A stretch of DNA of 64,000 nucleotides from Actinomycetota bacterium (GTDB lineage: Bacteria > Actinomycetota > Thermoleophilia > Miltoncostaeales > Miltoncostaeaceae), in the NCBI GenBank assembly GCA_963169235.1, contig CAUJCX010000039.1, positions 1-64,000 on the forward strand. The letters run 5' to 3'. This document shows positions 7,492-16,129 of the stretch, piece after piece; the first letter of the stretch is position 1; each line of letters begins with the position of its first letter. Under the pieces are notes generated by a model, which worked only from the letters and a program-made list of their open reading frames with translations, ran no database searches and was not told where the DNA came from. The translations under genes and the position numbers were made by a program.

Positions 7492-8712
7492 ATGGCCGTC
7501 GTGCGCTTTCTGGCCCCCGACACCGATCCGTTCGTCGCGTCCGTGCTCGCCCACGCGGACGAGTTCACCGAACGCACCGGCCTGACGCTCGAGCCGACGA
7601 TCCTGGCGAGCGACGAGTTCTTCGCCAACGCCATCCACACCCGCCTCGTGCGGCCCGGCGAGGTGGACGTGTTCATGTCGGGTCCTGTCCTTCTGTGGCA
7701 GCACGTGGGGGCCGGGCACGTGGCCTCCCTCGACGACCACGTCGCCGGCGCGAGCGCCGACTGGGCCGTCGACGACTTCTTCCCGGCGCTGCTCGACGCC
7801 AACCGGTGGTCGGGCCGGTTCGGCGACCCGCTGGGCAGCGGTCCCCTGCGCGAGATCCCCGTCAACTGCGAGTCGTACAACCTGGCGTACCTGCCCGCCG
7901 CGCTCGAGCGCGCCGGCGTGGACGTGCCCACCACGTGGGACGCGTACTTCGACGCGGCCGCCACGCTGGTCGGCGCGGGCGGCGTGCGGGGATGGGGGCA
8001 GCGCGGCATCGACGTGTGGCACACGATGTACACGGGCTACGCCACCCAGGTGTGGTCGTGCGGCGGCACCGACTTCGACGAGACGGGGCGCTCGGCGATC
8101 GCGTCCGGTGCGTGCGTCGACGCGACGCGGGCGTTCATCGACGCGCTGCGCGCGTCGGGTCCGTCCGACTGGCTGCACCAGCGCTGGTACGAGCTGGCGC
8201 TCGGCTTCGCCGCGGGCGAGTACGGCCTCCTGGTCGACTCCGACCACTACGCCCCCATCTTCGAGGGCGACGATTCGGCGATGGCGGGTCGCATCGGGTA
8301 CGCGATGCCCCCGTCGGGCCCCGCGGGATGCCGGCCCAACCTGTGGACGTGGTCGCTGGCGATGAACGCCAACTCGTCCGATCCCGCCGCCGCCTGGGCG
8401 TTCATCGAGTGGGCCAGCGGCCCCGACTTCCTCCTGCGCTCCGCGCTGGAGGGCAACCTCAACCCGACCCGGCGCAGCACGTGGGACGCGCCCGCGTTCC
8501 GCGACCGGGTGGCGGGCTGGGGCGACTACGCGGCCGTGTCGCGCGAGCTGCTCGAGCGCCACGCCCACGTGCTGGTGACGCCCCACCCCGACTACCTGAC
8601 GCTGGCCACGCGCTGGGTCCAGGCGCTGCGGGAGGCGTACGCGGGTGCCGACGTACACGACGCGCTGGCCCGTGCGGCCGCCGACATCGACCGCGCGACC
8701 GGTCGGGCCTGA
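7492..8712 (+). CDS. Family 1 solute-binding-like protein lacking a signal peptide
   Basis: A 406-residue protein with the overall pattern of a family 1 (sugar/UgpB-like) extracellular solute-binding protein: FLAPDTDPF at the start, a central CESYNLAYLP strand, a VPTTWDAYFDAAATL segment, and a late NANSSDPAAAWAFIEWASG segment typical of this fold. The ATG at 7492 has a strong GGAGGA site. The mature-like sequence starts at residue 3 with no signal peptide or lipobox, and the in-frame extension upstream does not supply one. No MalFG-type permease lies nearby; the adjacent importer is a different (CUT2) type. It sits under promoter A, so it is probably regulated with the rhamnose genes. Its role is unclear: a cytosolic sugar-binding protein, or a protein exported by another route. 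Confidence 0.75.
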   Translation: MAVVRFLAPDTDPFVASVLAHADEFTERTGLTLEPTILASDEFFANAIHTRLVRPGEVDVFMSGPVLLWQHVGAGHVASLDDHVAGASADWAVDDFFPALLDANRWSGRFGDPLGSGPLREIPVNCESYNLAYLPAALERAGVDVPTTWDAYFDAAATLVGAGGVRGWGQRGIDVWHTMYTGYATQVWSCGGTDFDETGRSAIASGACVDATRAFIDALRASGPSDWLHQRWYELALGFAAGEYGLLVDSDHYAPIFEGDDSAMAGRIGYAMPPSGPAGCRPNLWTWSLAMNANSSDPAAAWAFIEWASGPDFLLRSALEGNLNPTRRSTWDAPAFRDRVAGWGDYAAVSRELLERHAHVLVTPHPDYLTLATRWVQALREAYAGADVHDALARAAADIDRATGRA

Positions 8713-8741
8713 TCGCGTCGGCACAGATGAGTACGTGGCAC

Positions 8742-8778
8742 TTGACACGAACTCCGTGTGCGTGTTTGATCGTTTGCG
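8742..8778 (+). promoter_or_regulatory. Candidate promoter B with DeoR-type operator motif
   Basis: TTGACA (8742-8747), a 17-base spacer and TTTGAT (8765-8770) form a good promoter 35-40 bases before the deoR-like start. TGATCGTTTGCG (8767-8778) overlaps the -10 and nearly repeats the motif of promoter A. This suggests autoregulation of the repressor and control of the whole downstream rhamnose run. Confidence 0.65.
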
Positions 8779-8812
8779 ACCGAACCAGGCCGTAGAGAAA
8801 GCCCAAACGCAC

Positions 8813-9622
8813 ATGGCCGCACCACGACGCCTCCTCGCCGACGCCCGCAGGGCAAGCATCCTCACGATGCTGCGGGCGTCCGGGTCGGTCACCGTCGCGG
8901 AGATCGAGTCGGTGCTGGGCGTGTCGCCCATGACCGCCCGGCGCGACCTGGCCGAGCTCGAGCGGCGTGGCATCGCGCGGCGCAACCACGGCGGCGCGGT
9001 GCTGCCGCCGCTGGCCGCGCACGAAGACTCCTTCGCCTCCCGCCTAGAGGTTGCCACGGAGGCGAAGGAGGCCCTCGGGGCCGGCGGGGCGGCGATGGTG
9101 CACGACGGGCAGACGCTGTTCCTCGACTCGTCCACCACCGCGTGGTTCGTCGCCCGCGCGCTGCTCGAGCGCGGCGCGCGCGCCACCGTCATCACCAACT
9201 CGCTGCCCATCATGGACCTGGTCGCCGGGCACGCGGGGCTGGCCCTCGAGCTGGTGGCCGTCGGCGGGGCGCTGCGGCGCCTGACCCACTCGTTCGTGGG
9301 GCCGCAGGCCACCGACGCCATCGCGCGCCACGCCGCCGACCTGGCGTTCTTCAGCGTCAAGGGCGTCACCGGGGACGGCCAGATGACCGATCCCGACGCC
9401 CTCGAGGCCGACGTCAAGCGCGCGATGATCCGCAACGCCGACGAGACCGTGCTGCTGCTGGACGACTCCAAGCTGAGCGTGCACGGCCTGCACGTGGTCG
9501 ACCACGTGGCCGCCATCCGGCACGTGATGGTGCACGGCGCGGCCGCGTCCGACCTCAAGGGCCTGCGGGCCGCGGGGGCGCGGGTGCGCGACGCGGGCGT
9601 GCGGCTGGAGTCGGCGTCGTGA
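8813..9622 (+). CDS. DeoR-family transcriptional regulator of the rhamnose genes
   Basis: A 269-residue DeoR-family repressor. The N-terminal winged helix-turn-helix covers about residues 8-60 ([20 protein letters not shown], then a [17 protein letters not shown] recognition region). The C-terminal DeoRC sensor domain (about 75-250) has the family's [25 protein letters not shown] and VGPQATDAI segments and a DDSKL motif that usually binds a phosphosugar or polyol ligand. The ATG at 8813 was chosen because the helix-turn-helix begins just after it; upstream frame extension crosses promoter B. Its stop overlaps the ATPase start (GTGA). Likely ligand: a rhamnose-pathway intermediate such as rhamnulose phosphate (inference). 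Confidence 0.88.
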   Translation: MAAPRRLLADARRASILTMLRASGSVTVAEIESVLGVSPMTARRDLAELERRGIARRNHGGAVLPPLAAHEDSFASRLEVATEAKEALGAGGAAMVHDGQTLFLDSSTTAWFVARALLERGARATVITNSLPIMDLVAGHAGLALELVAVGGALRRLTHSFVGPQATDAIARHAADLAFFSVKGVTGDGQMTDPDALEADVKRAMIRNADETVLLLDDSKLSVHGLHVVDHVAAIRHVMVHGAAASDLKGLRAAGARVRDAGVRLESAS

Positions 9623-11142
9623 CCGAGGACGCGACCCTCACGGTGCCGATCCTCGAGCTCGACCACGCGGCCAAGTCGTACGGCGCGGTGCGGGCGCTGC
9701 GCGAGGGCACGCTGGCCCTGTGCGCCGGCGAGGTGCGGGCGCTGGTGGGCGAGAACGGCGCCGGCAAGTCGACGCTGGTGAAGCTGCTGGCCGGCGTGGA
9801 GCGGCTCGACGCGGGCGTCATGCGCGTCGACGGCGAGGACGTCGACTTCCACTCGCCGGCGGCCGCCCGCGCCGCGGGCATCGCGGTGATCTACCAGGAG
9901 CCCACGCTGTTCCCCGACCTGTCGGTGGCCGAGAACATCGCGATGGGGCGCCACCCGCTGCGCGCGGGACGGCGCATCGACCGGGGCGTGATGCGCCGCG
10001 ACGCGCAGGCCCTGCTCGACCAGCTGGGCGTGCGGCTCAACGCGTCCCGCCCGGTGCGCGGCCTGTCCATCGCCGACCAGCAGATCGTCGAGATCGCCAA
10101 GGCGCTCAGCTTCGAGGCGCGTGTGCTGATCATGGACGAGCCCACCGCCGCGCTGTCGGGGCCCGAGGTCGAGCGCCTGTTCACCGTGGTGCGCGCCCTG
10201 CAGCAGCGGGGCGCCGCCGTGCTGTTCATCTCGCACCGCCTGGAGGAGGTGTTCTCCATCTGCGACACGGCCACCGTGATGCGCGACGGCGCGGTGGTGC
10301 ACGACGCCCGCATCGCCGACATGACGCCCGACGACATGGTGCGCCGCATGGTGGGACGCGACCTCGGCGCGCTGTTCCCCAAGGAGGACACCACGGTGGG
10401 CGAGCCGGTGCTCGTCGCCCACCGGCTCACGCGCGAGAACGTCTTCACCGACATCAGCTTCACGCTGCACAGCGGCGAGATCGTGGCCCTGGCGGGCCTG
10501 GTGGGCGCCGGCCGCAGCGAGGTGGCGCGGGCCGTGTTCGGCATCGACCGCCTGGACGCCGGGCACGTGGAGGTCGAGGGGCGGCGCCTGCCCAACGGGC
10601 GCCCCGCGGCCGCGATGGCGGCGGGCATCGGCCTGGTGCCCGAGGATCGCCGCCAGCAGGGCCTGGTGATGGACCTGTCGATCACGCGCAACGTCACGCT
10701 CACCGTGCTGCGCCGGCTCAGCCGCCTGGGCCTCATGCGGCGGGGGTCCGAGCGCCGCGTGGCGGCCGAGTGGGCCGAGCGCCTGCAGCTGCGCCACCAC
10801 ACGCTGGACGGGCCGGTGCGGTTCCTGTCGGGCGGCAACCAGCAGAAGGTGGTGCTGGCCAAGTGGCTCGCCCGCACGCCGAAGGTGCTGATGGTCGACG
10901 AGCCCACCCGCGGCATCGACGTGGGCACCAAGGCCGAGGTGCACCGCCTGCTGTCGCGCCTGGCCGCCGAGGGCCTGGCCGTGCTGATGGTCTCGAGCGA
11001 GCTGCCCGAGGTGCTGGGCATGGCCGACCGCGTGCTGGTGATGCACGAGGGGCGGCTCACGGCCGAGCTGTCGCGCGACGAGGCCGACGAGGAGACCGTG
11101 ATGCGCGCGGCCACCGGGCAGACCCACGAGGCGGCCGCATGA
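9619..11142 (+). CDS. rhaT: Rhamnose-type CUT2 ABC importer ATPase (two-domain)
   Basis: A 507-residue sugar ABC ATPase with two fused nucleotide-binding domains. The first has Walker [10 protein letters not shown] (about residue 45), a divergent signature LSIADQQ and Walker [12 protein letters not shown]. The second lacks a standard P-loop (GLVGAGRSE) but has the [15 protein letters not shown] signature and [12 protein letters not shown]. This asymmetric layout is typical of CUT2 importers (Rbs, Xyl, Rha). The GTG start overlaps the deoR stop. It is followed directly by two permeases and a binding lipoprotein, then catabolic genes, so rhamnose is the likely substrate. The symbol follows the Rhizobium rhaSTPQ naming. 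Confidence 0.88.
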   Translation: MTEDATLTVPILELDHAAKSYGAVRALREGTLALCAGEVRALVGENGAGKSTLVKLLAGVERLDAGVMRVDGEDVDFHSPAAARAAGIAVIYQEPTLFPDLSVAENIAMGRHPLRAGRRIDRGVMRRDAQALLDQLGVRLNASRPVRGLSIADQQIVEIAKALSFEARVLIMDEPTAALSGPEVERLFTVVRALQQRGAAVLFISHRLEEVFSICDTATVMRDGAVVHDARIADMTPDDMVRRMVGRDLGALFPKEDTTVGEPVLVAHRLTRENVFTDISFTLHSGEIVALAGLVGAGRSEVARAVFGIDRLDAGHVEVEGRRLPNGRPAAAMAAGIGLVPEDRRQQGLVMDLSITRNVTLTVLRRLSRLGLMRRGSERRVAAEWAERLQLRHHTLDGPVRFLSGGNQQKVVLAKWLARTPKVLMVDEPTRGIDVGTKAEVHRLLSRLAAEGLAVLMVSSELPEVLGMADRVLVMHEGRLTAELSRDEADEETVMRAATGQTHEAAA

Positions 11143-12176
11143 GCACCGACGCACCCCCCGTCCCCGGGCGCAAGGACCGCGGCGCCCGCCTGGCCGAGCT
11201 GGTGCTGCGCGTGCGCGAGCTGGGCATCGTCGGCGCGCTCGTGCTGCTGTTCGTGGTCACCGTGATCATGGAGCCGCGCTTCGCGGACGCCGACTCGCTG
11301 CGCGACCTGCTGCTGAACGCGTCCATCTTCGCCATCCTCGCGGTCGGCCAGACGCTGGTGATCGTGACCCGCAACATCGACCTGTCGGTCAGCTCGGTGC
11401 TGGCCCTGTCGGCGTACTTCGCCGGCAGCGTGGTGTCCGACCATCCCGGCGTGCCGGTGTGGGCCCTGTTCGTGATGGGCATCGGCATGGGCATGGCGTG
11501 CGGCCTGTTCAACGGCGTGCTGTCCACGTACGGCGGGGTGCCGTCGCTGGTGGTCACGCTGGGCACGCTGTACGCATTCCGCGGCCTGGCCTTCCTGTGG
11601 ACCGACGGCCGCCAGGTGAACGCCGAGACGCTGCCGGACGCGTTCCTCAACCTGGGCAGCGGCTCGGTGCTGGGCGTGCCCACGCTGTCCCTGTTCGCCA
11701 TCGCGGTCGTGCTGGTGGCGGGCTGGTGGATGCGCGACTTCCGCGCGGGACGGCAGCTGTACGCCATCGGCTCCAACCCCGAGGCCGCCCGGCTGGCCGG
11801 CGTCCGCTCGCAGCGGCTCGTGCTGCTGGCGTTCGTCGTGTGCGGAGCGCTGGCGGGGCTCGCGGGCGTGCTGTTCACCGCCCGCTTCGGCACCGTCGAC
11901 GCCACCGCGGGCGCGGGCTACGAGCTGACGGTCATCGCCGCGGCCGTGGTGGGCGGCGTGGCCATCTTCGGCGGCGTCGGCACCGTGTATGGCGCGGCCC
12001 TCGGCGCGCTGCTCCTGACCACCATCACGTCGTCGCTCATCATCCTCAAGGTCTCGGCGTTCTGGCAGCAGGCGGCCATCGGCGCGCTGCTCATCCTCGC
12101 CATCGTGCTCGACCGCGTCGTCGGTGTGCGCCTCGAGTCCGCCCTGCGGCAAAGGAGCGCCCGCCGTGTCGCGTAA
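11139..12176 (+). CDS. rhaP: Rhamnose-type ABC importer permease 1
   Basis: A 345-residue CUT2-family permease with about eight to ten membrane segments. Family signatures are visible: [18 protein letters not shown], an [19 protein letters not shown] loop, an [13 protein letters not shown] cytoplasmic coupling motif, and [22 protein letters not shown] near the end. The ATG overlaps the ATPase stop (ATGA). It pairs with the next gene to form a heterodimeric channel, as in the rhizobial rhamnose importer, which has two permeases. Confidence 0.87.
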   Translation: MSTDAPPVPGRKDRGARLAELVLRVRELGIVGALVLLFVVTVIMEPRFADADSLRDLLLNASIFAILAVGQTLVIVTRNIDLSVSSVLALSAYFAGSVVSDHPGVPVWALFVMGIGMGMACGLFNGVLSTYGGVPSLVVTLGTLYAFRGLAFLWTDGRQVNAETLPDAFLNLGSGSVLGVPTLSLFAIAVVLVAGWWMRDFRAGRQLYAIGSNPEAARLAGVRSQRLVLLAFVVCGALAGLAGVLFTARFGTVDATAGAGYELTVIAAAVVGGVAIFGGVGTVYGAALGALLLTTITSSLIILKVSAFWQQAAIGALLILAIVLDRVVGVRLESALRQRSARRVA

Positions 12177-13269
12177 TTCCCTCGCCCCCGGCGCGGACAC
12201 CGCGCCCGCGCCCGACGGCGGTTCCGGCGCCGGCCGCGGCCCGCTGGCACGCCTGGCGTCCGCCGCGGGGCGGTGGGAGTTCCTCATCCTGCTGCTGATC
12301 ATCGCGACGTGCGTGGCCGGTCAGGCCATCTCGCCGCAGTTCCTCAGCCGGGCCTCGTTCATGACCGGGTCGCTCGACTTCACCGAGGTCGCGCTGATGG
12401 CCCTGCCGCTGACGCTCATCATCATCACGGCCGAGATCGACCTGTCGGTGGCGTCCGTGCTGGCCCTGTCGAGCGCGCTGATGGCGTGGCTGTGGATGCA
12501 CGACGTGCCGATGGTGCCCACCGTGCTCCTGTGCCTGGTCGCGGGGGCCCTGTGCGGGCTGTTCAACGGCCTCCTGGTGACCAAGGGGGGGCTGCCGTCG
12601 CTGGCCGTCACCATCGGCACCCTGGCCCTGTTCCGGGGCCTCGCGTACGTGGTCATCGGCGACCAGTCGGTGACCGACTTCCCCACGGCGTGGACCGACT
12701 GGGGCTTCGGCATGGTCGGCACGTCCATCCTGCCCAACACCATCGCCGTGTTCGCGGTGCTGGCGGTCATCTTCGCCGTGCTGCTGCACGGCAGCCGCTT
12801 CGGGCGGTCCATCTACGCCATCGGCGCCAACCAGGAGGCCGCGTACTTCTCGGGCATCAAGGTCAAGCGCATCAAGCTCATCCTGTTCGTGATCTCCGGC
12901 GTCGTCTCGGCGCTCGCCGGCGTCATCATCTCGCTGCGCAACTCCACCGCGGCGGCCAACGTCGGTCAGGGCTTCGAGCTGACCGCCATCGCCGCCGTCG
13001 TGCTGGGCGGCGTGTCCATCTTCGGTGGCCGGGGCACGGTGGGCGGCGTCGTCCTCGCCCTGTTTCTCCTCGCCGCCATCCAAAAGGCTCTCTCCCTGAG
13101 TGAGTCCATCTCGACGGCCTGGATCCAGGTCGTCACCGGCGCCCTGCTGATCGGCTCGGTGCTCGGCCCCAACCTGGTCTCGCGGATGAACGAGGCCCGG
13201 GCGCGCGCCCGCATGCGCGGCGACGCCCAGGCCCGTCCGCCGACCACTTCCCAGGAGGAAGCAGTATGA
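12166..13269 (+). CDS. rhaQ: Rhamnose-type ABC importer permease 2
   Basis: A 367-residue CUT2 permease, paralogous to its upstream neighbour. Signatures are IITAEIDLSVASVLALSSA, NGLLVTKGGLPSLAVTIGT, IGANQEAAYFSGI and VLGGVSIFGGRGTVGGVVLAL. The start is GTG 12166, spaced from an AAAGGAG ribosome binding site and overlapping the previous stop by 11 bases. The tail is basic and disordered. The stop overlaps the next ATG by four bases. Confidence 0.87.
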   Translation: MSRNSLAPGADTAPAPDGGSGAGRGPLARLASAAGRWEFLILLLIIATCVAGQAISPQFLSRASFMTGSLDFTEVALMALPLTLIIITAEIDLSVASVLALSSALMAWLWMHDVPMVPTVLLCLVAGALCGLFNGLLVTKGGLPSLAVTIGTLALFRGLAYVVIGDQSVTDFPTAWTDWGFGMVGTSILPNTIAVFAVLAVIFAVLLHGSRFGRSIYAIGANQEAAYFSGIKVKRIKLILFVISGVVSALAGVIISLRNSTAAANVGQGFELTAIAAVVLGGVSIFGGRGTVGGVVLALFLLAAIQKALSLSESISTAWIQVVTGALLIGSVLGPNLVSRMNEARARARMRGDAQARPPTTSQEEAV

Positions 13270-14327
13270 ACACGTCGCGCATCACCCGCGCGCTGGTGGC
13301 CTCGGCGGCCGCGGCCTGCCTCGTCGGCGCCGTCGCCGCTTGCCAGGACAGCTCGTCCGATTCGTCCTCCACCACCGCCAAGACGGGCGGGGGAGGCGAG
13401 ATCCCCAAGGGGCTGAAGACGGTGTCGATGCCCAAGCAGCTCGGCAACCCGTACGAGGAGCTCGAGCACAGCGGCGTCACCGAGGCCATGGAGGAACTCG
13501 GCGGCACCAACCGCGTCGTCGGCCCCACCGACGCGGGCGCGTCGTCGCAGGTGCCGCTCATCAACTCGGTGACCCAGCAGAAGCCCGACGCGTTCATCAT
13601 CGCCGGCAACGACCCCAACGCCGTGGCCCCCGCGCTGAAGGCGATGGCGAAGGCCGGCGTCAAGGTGGTGGCGATGGACTCCGACGTCGCCCCCGACGCA
13701 CGCACCGTGTTCATCAACCAGGCCAACACGCAGGGCGTGGGCGAGGACCAGATCAAGCTGGTCTGCGAGCTCGTGCCGAAGTGCACCGGTGAGATCGCCA
13801 TCTTGAGCGCCACGGCCAACGCGCCCAACCAGAACGCGTGGATCAAGGTGATGAAGGAGGTCCTCAAGCAGGACGCCTACAAGGGCCTCAAGCTGGTGAA
13901 GGTGGCGTACGGCGACGACGACGACCAGAAGTCGTTCCAGGAGATGCAGGGCCTCGTGAAGGCCTATCCCAACCTGAAGGGCGTCATCGCGCCCACCACG
14001 GTGGGCATCTCGGCCGGCGCGCGCTACCTCTCGACCTCGCCGTTCAAGGGCAAGATCGTGATGACCGGCCTGGGCACCCCCAACCAGATGCGCAAGTTCG
14101 TCAAGGACGGCACCGTCACGGCGTTCCAGCTGTGGAACCCCAAGGACGTGGGCTACCTGGCCGGGTTCGCCGCCGCCAACCTCGTGGCCGGCAACATCAC
14201 GGGCAAGGAGGGCGAGACGTTCGAGGCCGGCAAGCTGGGCGAGCGCACCATCGGCAAGGACGGCGAGATCCTGCTCGGCCCGCTCCAGCGGTTCGACAAG
14301 GCCAACATCGACGACTTCGACTTCTGA
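13266..14327 (+). CDS. rhaS: Rhamnose ABC importer substrate-binding lipoprotein
   Basis: A 353-residue periplasmic-binding-like lipoprotein of the RbsB/RhaS fold. The signal peptide ends in the lipobox VAAC with the lipidated cysteine at residue 26, followed by a Ser/Thr-rich tether. The mature domain starts near residue 50 (KTVSMPKQLGNPYEELE) and contains the sugar-binding segments IIAGNDPNAVAPALKAMAKAG, VVAMDSDVAPDARTVFINQ and GLGTPNQMRKFVKDGTV. A GAGGAAGCAGT site precedes the ATG. It would capture the sugar at the cell surface for the permeases just upstream. Confidence 0.88.
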   Translation: MNTSRITRALVASAAAACLVGAVAACQDSSSDSSSTTAKTGGGGEIPKGLKTVSMPKQLGNPYEELEHSGVTEAMEELGGTNRVVGPTDAGASSQVPLINSVTQQKPDAFIIAGNDPNAVAPALKAMAKAGVKVVAMDSDVAPDARTVFINQANTQGVGEDQIKLVCELVPKCTGEIAILSATANAPNQNAWIKVMKEVLKQDAYKGLKLVKVAYGDDDDQKSFQEMQGLVKAYPNLKGVIAPTTVGISAGARYLSTSPFKGKIVMTGLGTPNQMRKFVKDGTVTAFQLWNPKDVGYLAGFAAANLVAGNITGKEGETFEAGKLGERTIGKDGEILLGPLQRFDKANIDDFDF

Positions 14328-14336
14328 GTCGTCGGC

Positions 14337-15809
14337 GTGACCGACTCCGTCTCCATGGATCGCGTTGACGGAAACACCCGGCCCGCGCCTCGCGCGCGGG
14401 TCGGCGTGTTCGGCATCGGACTGCGTGCCTACTGGGACCAGTTCGACGGCCTCCTCGACCGCATGCACCGCTACCAGGGCCGCGTTGAGGAGCGCGTCCG
14501 CGAGCTGGGCGCCGACGTGGTGTCGGCGGGCCTGGTGGACACCGCGGAGGGCGCGCGCGAGGCGGGCGACCTGTTCGCCCGCGAGCGCGTCGACCTGGTG
14601 CTGTGCCACGCGGTCACGTACGCCACGTCCAGCCAGGTGCTGCCCGTTGCGCAGGCGGCGCGCGTGCCCGTGGTGCTGCTGGGCCTCCAGCCCACCGCGT
14701 CCATCGACTACCCGAACATCGACACCGGGGAGTGGCTCGCGAACTGCGCCGCGTGCTGCGTGCCCGAGATCGCCGGCGCGTTCACCCGGGCCGGCATCCC
14801 GTACGACACCGTCGCCGGCACCATCGACGACGACCCGCGGGCGTGGCACAAGATCGGCTCGTGGGTGCGTGCCGCCGGCGTCGCGCACGCCCTCGGCCGC
14901 GCTCGCATCGGGTTCCTGGGCCACACGTACCCCGGCATGCTCGACATGTACTCCGACTTCACCGCCGTGCATGCGCAGCTGGGCGCGCACGTGGAGGTGC
15001 TCGAGATCGACGACCTCGGCGTGCGCGTGGCCGCCGCGGGTGACGACGACGTGCGCGCCAAGATCGACGAGATCCGCGGCATGTTCGACATCGCCGACCC
15101 GTCCGACGACCCCATCGCCGGGCCGATGGACGACGACGCGATGCAGTGGTCCGCACGCGTGGCCGTGGGCCTCGACCACCTGGTGCGCGACTTCGCGCTG
15201 GACGGCCTCACGTACTACTACCGGGGCCTCGACGGCAACGAGGCCGAGCGCCTCGGCGCCGGCGTGATCGTCGGCAACTCGCTGCTCACCGCGCGGGGCG
15301 TGCCGACGGCGGGGGAGGGCGACCTCAAGACCAACATCGCCCAGCTGATCCTCGACCGGCTCGGCGCGGGCGGCTCGTACACCGAGTACTACGCGCTCGA
15401 CTTCGACGAGGGGTTCATCCTCATGGGCCACGACGGCCCCGGCCACATCACCATCGCCGAGGGACGTCCCACGCTGAGGGCGCTGCGGATGTACCACGGC
15501 AAGCGCGGCGCCGGCCTGTCGGTGGAGTTCCGCGTGCGCACCGGCCCCATCACCATCGTGGGGTGCACCCAGACGCGCGAGGGCCGCCTGAAGCTGATCG
15601 TGGCCGAGGGCGAGGCGATCCCGGGCCCCACCATGCGCATCGGCAACACCAACTCGCGCCTGCGGTTCGCGTCGCCGCCGGCGGACTTCTTCGAGCGCTG
15701 GTGCGCCGAGGGCCCCACGCACCACGTGGCGCTGGGCGTCGGCCACGTCGCCGACGACGTCGCCCGCGTGGCCGCGCTGACCGGCCTCGACGTCGCCCGG
15801 GTGGGCTGA
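14337..15809 (+). CDS. L-arabinose/L-fucose isomerase-family sugar isomerase
   Basis: A 490-residue ketol isomerase of the AraA/FucI fold. The four residues expected to bind the catalytic Mn ion in AraA have clear counterparts: E327 in TAGEGDLKTN, E350 in SYTEYYALDFDEGF, H365 in ILMGHDGPGH, and a histidine at 462/463 in GPTHHVALG. The GTG at 14337 is used; an ATG at 14355 is an alternative. A separate rhamnose isomerase of a different fold (17585) is in the same run, so this enzyme is an extra isomerase. It may act on L-fucose, L-arabinose or a related 6-deoxysugar, letting the shared kinase and aldolase process more than one sugar. Its substrate cannot be read from sequence alone. Confidence 0.82.
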   Translation: MTDSVSMDRVDGNTRPAPRARVGVFGIGLRAYWDQFDGLLDRMHRYQGRVEERVRELGADVVSAGLVDTAEGAREAGDLFARERVDLVLCHAVTYATSSQVLPVAQAARVPVVLLGLQPTASIDYPNIDTGEWLANCAACCVPEIAGAFTRAGIPYDTVAGTIDDDPRAWHKIGSWVRAAGVAHALGRARIGFLGHTYPGMLDMYSDFTAVHAQLGAHVEVLEIDDLGVRVAAAGDDDVRAKIDEIRGMFDIADPSDDPIAGPMDDDAMQWSARVAVGLDHLVRDFALDGLTYYYRGLDGNEAERLGAGVIVGNSLLTARGVPTAGEGDLKTNIAQLILDRLGAGGSYTEYYALDFDEGFILMGHDGPGHITIAEGRPTLRALRMYHGKRGAGLSVEFRVRTGPITIVGCTQTREGRLKLIVAEGEAIPGPTMRIGNTNSRLRFASPPADFFERWCAEGPTHHVALGVGHVADDVARVAALTGLDVARVG

Positions 15810-16129
15810 TGGAGCGGGTGTGCTTCCTCCTGCGCGTGCGTCCCGACCGGCTGGACGAGTACCGCGCGCACCACCGCGCCGTCTGGACCGAGATGACGGA
15901 CGCGCTGACGGCCACCGGCTGGCGCAACTACAGCCTGTTCCTGGCCGACGACGGCCTGCTGGTGGGCTACCTCGAGACCGACGATTTCGCGGCGTCCCTG
16001 GCCGGCATGGAGGACACCGACGTCAACGCCCGCTGGCAGGCGCTCATGGCGCCGTTCTTCGCGCTGCCCGACGGCGAGCGGCCCGACACGGGCCTCGTGC
16101 GCCTCGACGAGATCTTCCACCTTGCGTGA
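15809..16129 (+). CDS. rhaM: L-rhamnose mutarotase
   Basis: A 106-residue dimeric ferredoxin-like-fold enzyme that interconverts the alpha and beta anomers of L-rhamnose. Conserved features are FLLRVRPDRLDEYRAHH near the start (catalytic histidine region), a W..NYSLFL strand near residue 40 and the C-terminal LDEIFHL. The ATG overlaps the previous stop by one base. The kinase start lies inside its last codons. Confidence 0.9.
   Translation: MERVCFLLRVRPDRLDEYRAHHRAVWTEMTDALTATGWRNYSLFLADDGLLVGYLETDDFAASLAGMEDTDVNARWQALMAPFFALPDGERPDTGLVRLDEIFHLA

Noticed and set aside
7122-8795. A 557-residue open frame across the solute-binding-like gene
   Set aside because: Arg/Pro/Ala-rich shadow in another frame of a GC-rich gene; the 7492 frame has a strong ribosome binding site and recognisable family segments.
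7426-11154. A 1242-residue minus-strand open frame
   Set aside because: Long stop-free antisense frame caused by high GC; it runs opposite the clear DeoR and ATPase genes and has a low-complexity His/Gln/Arg composition.
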